A stretch of 28,253 bases of DNA from positions 1-28,253 of the forward strand of contig DKOG01000157.1 of assembly GCA_002469915.1 (NCBI GenBank), written 5' to 3'. A program made the translations under genes and the position numbers. Of the stretch, positions 9,119 to 16,800 are shown piece after piece. The DNA is from Bacteroidetes bacterium UBA7368 (GTDB taxonomy: Bacteria > Bacteroidota > Rhodothermia > Rhodothermales > UBA10348). Numbering within the stretch: the stretch's first letter is position 1; the number at the start of each line of letters is the position of its first letter. The notes under the pieces were generated by a model, which did not search any database, was not told the origin of the DNA, and saw only the letters and a list, made by a program, of their open reading frames with translations.

Positions 9119-10530
9119 TACGTATCAGGCGCGCGGTACATTTCAACGTTGGAAAGCGTCACGGGCGCCAAGCTTTCCATTTCAATAGATATGGCTGCCG
9201 TGTTTACCGTCGGCCAGCGCACAATACGTCGATTACCAATAGTCGTCCCTTCGGCAACCTGCACCCACTCCTCGCCCACAAAAGCCTTGATGACAAATGA
9301 AGTGACCCGCTGTCCCAGTGGGATATATTCTTGGAGAAGGATGGTGTTTACTTCTCGGGGATCCTTGAATTCAATGCCATACATCGCGTTCTCGGCTTCG
9401 TCTGTTTGTGCCCAATAGGTTTCTGGGTCATCATCAATGGCGAGGTCTTCGCGGTACTCCCAGTCCCGGGTATGTGTGCCTACGCCGATTCCGTCTTGTG
9501 CCAAATTATACCCAAAGGCATCATCCAGATAGGCTTTGAGCTCCATCAAACGCGCAGCATCATTTTCGTGTACCAGCCCACGCGCATCAATTGGAATGTT
9601 GAGTAATAGGTTACCATTCATACCCACCGAGTGGTACCAGATGTCGATGAGATGGTCTACCGTTTTAACCTGATCATCCTGGTCTTTGTGATAAAACCAG
9701 CCCGGACGAATGGAAACGTCAATTTCGGCTGGAAGCCAATGGGTACCACCCATTTGTCCGTGTTGTAGTTCGTCGTTTTTGCCCGGAATACCCGGATAGA
9801 AGGCATCACGGTTTAGGGTACTCCAATTCGTTGTGTCCGCATAGCCACGTTCATTACCTACCCAACGAATATCAGGGCCAGCATCGCTAAAAATGACGGC
9901 TCCTGGTTGATGGGTACGTACTACATCAATAAATCCAGGAAAGTCATATACCTGCTTTTTGCCGTTTGGACCTTCGCCATTCGCTCCGTCAAACCAAACC
10001 TCGAATACGTCTCCGTAGCCTGTGAGTACTTCTTCCAACATGGATTTAAATACGCCATTATACTCGTCAGAGCCGTACTGAGGGTGATTTCGATCCCAAG
10101 GCGAGACATACACACCAAACTTTAGCCCAAACTCCTCACACGCCTCAGCCAACTCACGAAGTACATCCCCTTGACCATCCTTCCATTCACTTTCGCGGAC
10201 CGTGTGCGTTGAGTACTCTGAGGGCCACAAAGCAAATCCATCATGGTGTTTGGCCGTAATCACCACCCCTTCCATACCGGCCTCCTTAAAGGTTTGAGCC
10301 CACTGCCGAGCATCCAGTTCACTTGGATTGAACACCTCAGGATTCTCATCTCCATGCCCCCATTCCACACCGGTAAACGTGTTGGGGCCAAAGTGAATGA
10401 AGGCATAGTAGCTCAGCTTATGCCAATCCACTTGGCGCGTTGTGGGTAGTGCTCCAAATGGCTCTGGTGGGGGCGTCGTTTCGCAGGCTGAAAGCAATAG
10501 TAAAACGGACAGAAGCAGGAAATTTCGCAT
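9115..10530 (-). CDS. Alpha-L-fucosidase lipoprotein (GH29)
   Basis: Hydrolyses terminal L-fucose from glycans. The leader MRNFLLLSVLLLLSAC ends in a lipobox (Cys16). The GH29 fold is clear: DWHKLSYYAFIHFGPNTF at the start, VVITAKHHDGFALWPS (the HHDGF hallmark), GVYVSPWDRN, and EVWFDGANG carrying the catalytic nucleophile (Asp181). About 130 C-terminal residues (DDDPETYWAQTDEAENAMYGIEF onward) look like an F5/8-type C (discoidin) beta-sandwich, common in GH29 enzymes. The length of 471 residues is normal. The acid/base residue varies among subfamilies and I could not assign it. It starts back to back with recJ across a 99-base gap. Confidence 0.93.
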   Translation of the reverse strand: MRNFLLLSVLLLLSACETTPPPEPFGALPTTRQVDWHKLSYYAFIHFGPNTFTGVEWGHGDENPEVFNPSELDARQWAQTFKEAGMEGVVITAKHHDGFALWPSEYSTHTVRESEWKDGQGDVLRELAEACEEFGLKFGVYVSPWDRNHPQYGSDEYNGVFKSMLEEVLTGYGDVFEVWFDGANGEGPNGKKQVYDFPGFIDVVRTHQPGAVIFSDAGPDIRWVGNERGYADTTNWSTLNRDAFYPGIPGKNDELQHGQMGGTHWLPAEIDVSIRPGWFYHKDQDDQVKTVDHLIDIWYHSVGMNGNLLLNIPIDARGLVHENDAARLMELKAYLDDAFGYNLAQDGIGVGTHTRDWEYREDLAIDDDPETYWAQTDEAENAMYGIEFKDPREVNTILLQEYIPLGQRVTSFVIKAFVGEEWVQVAEGTTIGNRRIVRWPTVNTAAISIEMESLAPVTLSNVEMYRAPDTY

Positions 10531-10629
10531 CTCAATTCGGGCTTGTTGGTCGCAATCTAGTCAAACCCGCGTGAAGGCAAAACTCATGGCACTGAACCCA
10601 GTATATTCCGGCTCCCAATCGGAAATAAA

Positions 10630-12369
10630 ATGAGTACACGCCGCTGGCAGATTCTGCCTGTTGAAGACGAATCAAAAGTAGATGAGCTGCAATCAGCCTT
10701 GAACGACTTGCCGCGCGCGCTGGCGCGCGCGCTCGTGTTGCGGGGTATAGACAGTTTTGATGCCGCTAAGCATTTTTTCCGCTCTGGAATAGATAGTCTT
10801 CACGATCCGTATCTGATGACGGATATGGATAAAGCCGTTGACCGCATCGTCAAAGGACTGGAAGACAAGCAGAAGTTCTTGGTATATGGCGATTATGATG
10901 TAGACGGCACGACCTCAACGACCCTGTTGACGCACTACCTGGGAAGCTTGGGCGCAGACGTATGTTTCTTCATCCCCGACCGCTTCAAGCATGGATATGG
11001 GCTCAGCGAATCGGGTCTGGATGAAGCCAAAACCATGGGTGCAGAAATCGTTGTAGCCCTAGATTGTGGTGTGACAGCGATTGCAGAAACTGAATATGCA
11101 CGAAGCTTGGGTATGGACTTGGTCATCTGTGACCATCATACTCCAGGGGCTACGTTGCCTAACGCTATCGCCGTGCTAGATGCCAAACGCAGCGATTGCT
11201 CCTACCCGTTCAAAGAGTTATGCGGGTGCGGTGTAACCATGAAGCTGGCCCAAGCCATTCATACCCGACTTGGCAAAGATCCTACAGAGATAAACCAGTA
11301 CCTCGACCTCGTGGCAATAGCCACGGCCAGTGACGTTGTTTCACTAACGGGTGAAAACAGGATTCTTCTTCGAGAAGGACTACTCAACATTCAGAATAAT
11401 CCCAGAGTAGGCCTGCGCATGTTAGCCGAGCAAGCTGACATTCGGCTCAGTGACTGCGACCCTCGATCCATCGTCTTTGGACTTGGTCCCCGCATCAATG
11501 CAGCCGGACGACTCGGCGATGCAGCCAGGGCTGTGACCCTTATGCTGGCCGACGACGAACTGGAAGCCACCGCAAGAGCTCGGCAACTCGAACGCTTGAA
11601 TCAGGAGCGCCGAGAATTAGATCGCAAGACCCAGAAAGAAGCCTTTAAGCAGGCAGATGTCCTGCTCGGAGGAGGCCCTAGACATTCCGTCGTACTCTAT
11701 GATCCAGAATGGCATCTAGGAGTCATTGGTATCGTAGCCAGTCGCTTAGTGGATAGACACTATCGCCCGGCCATTATGCTGTCTCGTTCTGGCGACGTGG
11801 CCAAAGGCAGTGCCCGGTCCATCAACGGTATCAACATCTATAAAGCCCTCCAAGAGTGCGAAGATCTTTTGATCGAATATGGAGGACATGATTTTGCTGC
11901 GGGACTCGCGCTGAAACCAGAAAACGTAGAAGCCTTTGTGGATCGCTTCGATCAGGCCGTTGCAGGCGCCATTACGCCAGAAACCCTTGAGCCCATGACC
12001 GAGGTTGATGCCAATATGGGCCTCTCTGATTTAGACAAACGATTCTGGTCGGTCCTCAAACAATTCGAGCCCTTTGGCGCAGACAATGCAGCGCCCGTCT
12101 TCATGGCCAACAACCTAGAGGTCGTCGGTCCAGTGACTACCGTGGGCAAACAACGAACCCACCTAAAGTTTTCTGTTCGGGAGCGGGCTTCAAATCACCC
12201 TTCGCGAGACGTGATTGGGTTTGGAATGAGCAAACATCTAGACCTTGTTTTGCACAGCCAAAACTCTGGCGACTCCCTTGAACTTCTCTTTGCCATTCAG
12301 GAAAATACCTGGAATGGACGCTCAAAACTGCAATTACTGGCCAAAGACATCCGTCTTGAACTAGAATAA
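10630..12369 (+). CDS. recJ: Single-stranded-DNA-specific 5'-3' exonuclease RecJ
   Basis: DHH-family nuclease acting in RecF-pathway recombination, base excision and mismatch repair. All motifs are present: YGDYDVDGTTSTTLL (residues 86-100), the ALDCG segment, CDHHTPG (DHH at 168-170), GCGVTMKLAQA, and GLGPRINAAGRLGDA, which links to the DHHA1 domain with the glycine-rich EYGGHDFAAG near residue 420. The C-terminal OB-fold (from about residue 460, APVFMANNLEVVGPVTTVGKQRTHLKF) is also present. The length of 579 residues is typical. Codons 28-35 encode an ARAL-ARAL repeat whose DNA is a GC hairpin. Confidence 0.97.
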   Translation: MSTRRWQILPVEDESKVDELQSALNDLPRALARALVLRGIDSFDAAKHFFRSGIDSLHDPYLMTDMDKAVDRIVKGLEDKQKFLVYGDYDVDGTTSTTLLTHYLGSLGADVCFFIPDRFKHGYGLSESGLDEAKTMGAEIVVALDCGVTAIAETEYARSLGMDLVICDHHTPGATLPNAIAVLDAKRSDCSYPFKELCGCGVTMKLAQAIHTRLGKDPTEINQYLDLVAIATASDVVSLTGENRILLREGLLNIQNNPRVGLRMLAEQADIRLSDCDPRSIVFGLGPRINAAGRLGDAARAVTLMLADDELEATARARQLERLNQERRELDRKTQKEAFKQADVLLGGGPRHSVVLYDPEWHLGVIGIVASRLVDRHYRPAIMLSRSGDVAKGSARSINGINIYKALQECEDLLIEYGGHDFAAGLALKPENVEAFVDRFDQAVAGAITPETLEPMTEVDANMGLSDLDKRFWSVLKQFEPFGADNAAPVFMANNLEVVGPVTTVGKQRTHLKFSVRERASNHPSRDVIGFGMSKHLDLVLHSQNSGDSLELLFAIQENTWNGRSKLQLLAKDIRLELE

Positions 12370-12406
12370 ATTGACCTAGCAAACATTTCATAATAGGATA
12401 GGAAAC

Positions 12407-12422
12407 ACTTGTTATGACAGGT
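12407..12422 (+). promoter_or_regulatory. Putative sulfur-regulon operator, copy 1
   Basis: ACTTGTTATGACAGGT is a 16-bp imperfect palindrome (two mismatches between arms) centred about 42 bases before the ATG of the first YeeE-like gene. The same element, perfect or nearly so, precedes the SQR gene and the Fe-S/NrfD fusion gene. Layout TTGTtat-ACA resembles Crp/FNR-class half-sites, but the regulator is not in the window. Confidence 0.6.
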
Positions 12423-12456
12423 AAGTACAAGCGAAATATCAACCTGGTACACCCTC

Positions 12457-13011
12457 ATGATTGACTTTATTTCACAACCTTGGCCCTGGTACGTCGCCGG
12501 CCCCCTCATTGGCATCGTCGTGCCCGCGTTGTTGCTCATCGGCGGCAAGCAATTTGGTATATCTGAAAACCTTCGACATATGTGTGCATGGGCACCTGGC
12601 AAAGTCGAGTTTTTCCAGTACGATTGGAAAAACGGAATATGGAATCTCACCTTAATTTTTGGTGTGGTCATTGGCGGTTACATCGCCTCAACATTTATTG
12701 GAAGCTCGGACCCCGTCGGAATATCTGAAGCCACACGCTCGGACTTAGCCCTGCTCGGAATTTCTAATTTCGAGGGACTCATGCCCAGTCAATTCTTTTC
12801 CTGGGAGGGGCTCATGTCAGGTCCAGGATTTTTCCTGATTGTCATCGGTGGCTTCCTAGTTGGTTTCGGCGCGCGATATGCGGGCGGTTGCACATCGGGT
12901 CACGCTATCTCTGGTCTCGCAGACTTACAGCTTCCCTCGCTCATTGCAGTGATGGGTTTTTTCGCGGGTGGCCTAATCGCTACGTTCTTCATTCTTCCCC
13001 TGATCCTGTAA
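12457..13011 (+). CDS. YeeE/YedE-family sulfur transporter subunit (PmpA-like)
   Basis: A 184-residue inner-membrane protein with about four helices (WYVAGPLIGIVVPALLLIGG, LTLIFGVVIGGYIAS, FFLIVIGGFLVGFGARYAGG, LIAVMGFFAGGLIATFF). The family signature GARYAGGCTSGHAISGLA contains a cysteine (Cys145) like that used in TsuA-type proteins to relay thiosulfate or sulfane sulfur across the membrane. It is half the size of full-length YeeE and is followed after 10 bases by a second half-protein, the usual PmpA-PmpB pair. First gene of the 12457-14972 unit, with a palindromic operator just upstream. The transported species (thiosulfate, persulfide or other sulfur compound) is inferred from family and context. 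Confidence 0.88.
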   Translation: MIDFISQPWPWYVAGPLIGIVVPALLLIGGKQFGISENLRHMCAWAPGKVEFFQYDWKNGIWNLTLIFGVVIGGYIASTFIGSSDPVGISEATRSDLALLGISNFEGLMPSQFFSWEGLMSGPGFFLIVIGGFLVGFGARYAGGCTSGHAISGLADLQLPSLIAVMGFFAGGLIATFFILPLIL

Positions 13012-13021
13012 GAGGCTGACC

Positions 13022-13465
13022 ATGACTACTCAATCAAACAACGGCATGGGTCGGCTGCTCCCCTATTTGCTGATCGGTATCTATTTCGGAATCATTTTTA
13101 CCAAGTCTGAAGTCATTTCTTGGTTCAGAATCCAAGAGATGTTTCGTTTTCAGGCGTTTCACATGTACGGCATTATTGGTAGTGCTGCAGCAGTCGCCAT
13201 GATTTCCGTTCAAATCATTAAGCGGAAAAAGCTCAAAACCTTTGGTGGTGAAGATATCGTCATTCCCCCAAAAGACATGGGATCTGGCACCCGCTACTGG
13301 CTAGGTGGCACCATGTTTGGCCTCGGATGGGCCCTCACCGGTGCATGTCCCGGCCCCATGTTCGCTCTCGTCGGAAATGGGTTCACGATCATGCTTATTG
13401 CCATTCTTTCGGCTGTAGCTGGCACATACACGTATGGTGTGCTACGCCCTCGCTTACCACATTAA
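13022..13465 (+). CDS. DUF6691 / YeeE-type sulfur transporter subunit (PmpB-like)
   Basis: A 147-residue membrane protein, partner of the preceding one. It has four hydrophobic segments (LLPYLLIGIYFGIIFTKS, GIIGSAAAVAMISVQII, and a pair flanking the motif). The motif GWALTGACPGPMFALVGNG carries the conserved Cys109 in the GACPGP loop of this family. A charged loop (KRKKLKTFGGEDIVIPPKDMG) joins the two halves. Begins 10 bases after the previous stop, so the two are almost certainly co-translated and probably act as a heterodimeric channel. It lies 55 bases before the persulfide dioxygenase gene, consistent with feeding it sulfane sulfur. Confidence 0.87.
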   Translation: MTTQSNNGMGRLLPYLLIGIYFGIIFTKSEVISWFRIQEMFRFQAFHMYGIIGSAAAVAMISVQIIKRKKLKTFGGEDIVIPPKDMGSGTRYWLGGTMFGLGWALTGACPGPMFALVGNGFTIMLIAILSAVAGTYTYGVLRPRLPH

Positions 13466-13520
13466 GGCCTGGATTCAGGTTCAATCCGTTTAAAGCAAAA
13501 AATATAAAACACACAAAACC

Positions 13521-14972
13521 ATGCTGTTCAGACAAATCTGGGATCAGAAACTTGCACAATACGCATACCTGATTGGTTGCCAGGCTACTGGCGAAGCGAT
13601 CATCGTCGATCCCGAACGAGACATCGATGTTTACCTGGAATTAGCCGAAAAAGAAGGCCTAGAAATTACCGCCGTGGCAGATACGCATATCCATGCAGAC
13701 TACCTCTCTGGAGCGCGTGAATTCGCTGAGCGTGGAGTCAAAGTATATGCTTCCGACGAAGGGGATGCGGACTGGAAATACGAGTGGCTCATTGGTTCGG
13801 ACTACAACTACCAGTTGGTTCTCGATAAAGATGAGTTCATGATCGGCAACATTAAGCTAACGGTCGTGCACAGCCCGGGGCATACACCCGAACACATTGC
13901 CTTCTTGGTAACAGATATGGGTGGTGGTGCCGATAGGCCCATGGGAATCCTAACCGGAGACTTCGTCTTTGTTGGCGATCTCGGGCGGCCAGATTTGCTC
14001 GAAAGCGCAGCTGGTGTCGTTGGCGTTATGGAGCCCTCCGCTCGAACATTATATAAGTCAGTTCAGGACTTTCTTGAGCTAGATGACTTTCTTCAGGTTT
14101 GGCCAGCTCATGGCGCCGGCTCTGCTTGTGGTAAGGCTCTTGGCGCGGTTCCTATGTCAACCGTTGGATATGAGCGTGAGTTCAACGCTGCTATAGACTC
14201 TGCCAAGCGCAGCGAGGATGAGTTCGTTGCCGCTATTTTAGACGGTCAGCCTGAGCATCCGATGTATTTTGCACGCATGAAACGCGATAACAAAATAGGT
14301 CCAAAGGTGTTGGGTAGCCTTCCTCAGCCAAAGCACCTATTCGTAGATGACCTAAAGGCATTATCTGGCAATACAGATGTGGCTGTTTTGGATACCCGTC
14401 TTGATCGCTCTGCTTTCATGGCGCGTCATCTCCCCGGCTCCTTGTATGCAGGATTCAACAAATCCTTTAATTCAGCAGCCGGATCTATCATCGAAGAGGA
14501 TATGGATATCTACCTCATTATCGAGGCAGATCAGGTAGACGAAGCCGTTCGTGATCTAATCCGAATCGGGTTAGATAACATCAAAGGGTATGCTACGCCT
14601 GCAACCCTAGAAGCCTATGCCGAAGCACATGGCGAAATGGCCAGCATTCGAGAAATAAACATCGAAGATGTTGCCTCGGTCGTCGAAAATGAGAACGATG
14701 TCGTCGTTCTTGATGTGCGCAACAAAGCCGAGCACGACGCAGCTTACATTCCGGATTCGGCCAATATTGCCTATACCCGCATGTGGGTCCGCCGCGACGA
14801 AGTACCTTCCGGTACAAAAGCTATTCATTGTGTTTCGGGGGGACGCGCTGCCGTTTCGACGGCTCTGCTAGCCCGTCTTGGACACAACGTCATCTTTATC
14901 AATGGTGAGTTTGAAGAGTGGTCAGCATCTGAAGGAGCCGTCGTAGCGCACGGCGAACCTATGCATGCCTAG
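13521..14972 (+). CDS. Persulfide dioxygenase (ETHE1-like MBL) fused to two rhodanese domains
   Basis: A 483-residue cytoplasmic protein. The metallo-beta-lactamase domain (about residues 1-250) carries THIHADYLSG (His56, His58, Asp60), HSPGHTPEH, TGDFVFVGDLGRPDLL and WPAHGAGSACG, the ETHE1/Blh arrangement using one iron to oxidise glutathione persulfide to sulfite. Two rhodanese-like domains follow. The first (about 265-360; VLDTRLDRSAFMARHLPGS) has YLIIEAD where the active-site loop should be, so it lacks the catalytic cysteine and is probably structural. The second (about 375-475; VLDVRNKAEHDAAYIPDSAN) has HCVSGGRAA with Cys437 and should be an active sulfurtransferase. Third gene of the unit; a GC-rich hairpin follows 54 bases after its stop. 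Likely makes sulfite from the persulfide produced by SQR. Confidence 0.92.
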   Translation: MLFRQIWDQKLAQYAYLIGCQATGEAIIVDPERDIDVYLELAEKEGLEITAVADTHIHADYLSGAREFAERGVKVYASDEGDADWKYEWLIGSDYNYQLVLDKDEFMIGNIKLTVVHSPGHTPEHIAFLVTDMGGGADRPMGILTGDFVFVGDLGRPDLLESAAGVVGVMEPSARTLYKSVQDFLELDDFLQVWPAHGAGSACGKALGAVPMSTVGYEREFNAAIDSAKRSEDEFVAAILDGQPEHPMYFARMKRDNKIGPKVLGSLPQPKHLFVDDLKALSGNTDVAVLDTRLDRSAFMARHLPGSLYAGFNKSFNSAAGSIIEEDMDIYLIIEADQVDEAVRDLIRIGLDNIKGYATPATLEAYAEAHGEMASIREINIEDVASVVENENDVVVLDVRNKAEHDAAYIPDSANIAYTRMWVRRDEVPSGTKAIHCVSGGRAAVSTALLARLGHNVIFINGEFEEWSASEGAVVAHGEPMHA

Positions 14973-15026
14973 CGCCTGGTCTTCGATTGCCTACATTCTG
15001 GAATAGTGCGACTTCCCAACACATGG

Positions 15027-15051
15027 GTGGGGGCCGCTTCGCGGCCCCCAC
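15027..15051 (+). terminator. GC-rich hairpin after the persulfide dioxygenase gene
   Basis: A perfect 11-bp inverted repeat (GTGGGGGCCGC, loop TTC, GCGGCCCCCAC) lies 54 bases after the dioxygenase stop and 33 bases before the first SulP gene. There is no real T-run after it (ATTATTCCTT), so termination may be partial and allow read-through into the SulP pair. Confidence 0.65.
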
Positions 15052-15084
15052 ATTATTCCTTCTGCCCTTAACAGATACAGCCGC

Positions 15085-16797
15085 ATGCTGAAAACACTGA
15101 TTCCGGCATCTGCTTGGCTTCGTTCTTACCCTAAAACCTTCCTTTCGGGAGATCTGAATGCGGGTTTCACGGTTGGGGTGATGTTAATTCCTCAGGGTCT
15201 TGCCTACGCCCTGATTGCTGGCCTACCTCCGATTTATGGCCTCTATGCCGCGCTGCTACCCTTGTTTGTCTATGCCTTTTTCGGGACATCTGGACAGTTA
15301 GCCGTAGGCCCTGTCGCCATGGTTTCCTTACTCGTTGCTACGGGGGTGGGGGATCTGGCCACATCCGGATCGGACGAGTACATTCAGCTTGCTTTATTGC
15401 TGACTTTCATGGTGGGTGTGATTCAACTTGTTCTGGGTTTGCTCCGCTTTGGATTCATAACCAACTTCCTTTCCCACCCCGTTCTGAGCGGGTTTACGAG
15501 CGCCGCTGCCTTAATTATTGGCCTGAACCAGCTCAAGCACCTTATTGGAGTGCCCATTCCGAGATCCAATAGCGTCTTAGAAATCCTTTCGTTTGCCGTA
15601 CAAAACCTGAGCCAAGTGCATGTCATAACGCTAGCGATTGGAGGCGGTGGTATTCTCTTAATTCTGGGTGTAAAACGATTCGCACCCCGCTTACCCGGCG
15701 GCCTGCTAGCCGTTGTGCTTGCGACCCTGGCCGTGGCGTTCGGAAATCTAGATTCCCTTGGCGTGGCCATCGTAGGATCGGTGCCCGCCGGACTTCCTGC
15801 CATTTCGGCCTCGTTCTTGAATTGGGACAGTATGTCAGCACTCCTACCTATCGCCTTGGCAATTTCTTTAGTGGGCTACATGGAGTCGATTGCGGTCGCC
15901 AAATCGTTCGCCTCAAAAAACCGAACATCCGTAGACCCCAGCCAAGAACTAGTGGCGCTAGGCCTAGCCAACTTAGCCGGCTCATTTATGCATTCGTATC
16001 CTACTACGGGTGGATTTTCAAGGTCCGCTGTGAATGATCAAGCTGGAGCCAAGACCCCACTAGCGAGCATGATCAGTGCCTCGGTCGTGGGGCTAACACT
16101 CCTTTTCTTTACCCCTCTTTTTACCTTTCTACCCAAAGCTCTTTTGGCCAGCATTGTAATGGTGGCAGTCGCGGGACTCATCGACATTAAAGAAGTCCGC
16201 TGTCTCTGGAAAGCCAATCGGACTGATTTTAGCCTGCTCCTACTGACCTTCGCTGCAACGCTTGCCTTTGGGATTGAGGAAGGCATTTTAATTGGTGTGG
16301 TGGTCTCAATTTTGGCCTTTGTCCACCAAGCCTCCCGACCTCACATGGCGCAACTTGGTCGTGTAAAAGGCACTGATGTTTACAGAAACCTAGAACGCTA
16401 CCCTGACGCGGAAATAACGAACGGAGTAGCCGTCTTCAGAATTGACGCCTCTCTGTTCTTTGGTAATGTTGAGGTCATGAAAGAGGGCCTCCAAAAGCTT
16501 CTAAATAAACGGACTGATCTACAAGTACTCGTGCTGGATTTGTATCCAGTTAATCGGATTGATTCAACAGCCTTACATGCGCTCTCGGATTTACACCGAT
16601 TATTAGCCGATAGAGAAATGAGTCTGCTCTTTTCCGGAGTGAAGGGTCCCGTTCGGGATGCCATGCGCAAATCAGGCCTTGTGGATACCATGGGAGAAGA
16701 ATCACTCTTCCCACGCATTCAAAATGCAGTAGACAAAGCCTCCTCGCTTGTCAATCCCTATCTTAAGGAAGACAAAGAAACACGGCGATCCGGATAA
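15085..16797 (+). CDS. SulP-family anion transporter with STAS domain (first of tandem pair)
   Basis: A 570-residue SLC26/SulP protein, usually a sulfate or bicarbonate transporter coupled to H+ or Na+, or an exchanger. The N-terminal signature LIPQGLAYALIAGLPPIYGLYAAL and TM3 motif AVGPVAMVSLL (Gly75-Pro76) match the canonical family. TM10 has the SYPTTGGFSRSAVN segment that forms the opposing half-helix of the substrate site. A STAS domain occupies about residues 440-550 (VLDLYPVNRIDSTALHAL, with Asp493 and Ser494 at the usual regulatory position). Given the sulfite- and sulfate-making enzymes beside it, export of sulfate is a reasonable inference, but uptake of sulfate or bicarbonate cannot be excluded. 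The next gene starts three bases after its stop. Confidence 0.9.
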   Translation: MLKTLIPASAWLRSYPKTFLSGDLNAGFTVGVMLIPQGLAYALIAGLPPIYGLYAALLPLFVYAFFGTSGQLAVGPVAMVSLLVATGVGDLATSGSDEYIQLALLLTFMVGVIQLVLGLLRFGFITNFLSHPVLSGFTSAAALIIGLNQLKHLIGVPIPRSNSVLEILSFAVQNLSQVHVITLAIGGGGILLILGVKRFAPRLPGGLLAVVLATLAVAFGNLDSLGVAIVGSVPAGLPAISASFLNWDSMSALLPIALAISLVGYMESIAVAKSFASKNRTSVDPSQELVALGLANLAGSFMHSYPTTGGFSRSAVNDQAGAKTPLASMISASVVGLTLLFFTPLFTFLPKALLASIVMVAVAGLIDIKEVRCLWKANRTDFSLLLLTFAATLAFGIEEGILIGVVVSILAFVHQASRPHMAQLGRVKGTDVYRNLERYPDAEITNGVAVFRIDASLFFGNVEVMKEGLQKLLNKRTDLQVLVLDLYPVNRIDSTALHALSDLHRLLADREMSLLFSGVKGPVRDAMRKSGLVDTMGEESLFPRIQNAVDKASSLVNPYLKEDKETRRSG

Positions 16798-16800
16798 CTT

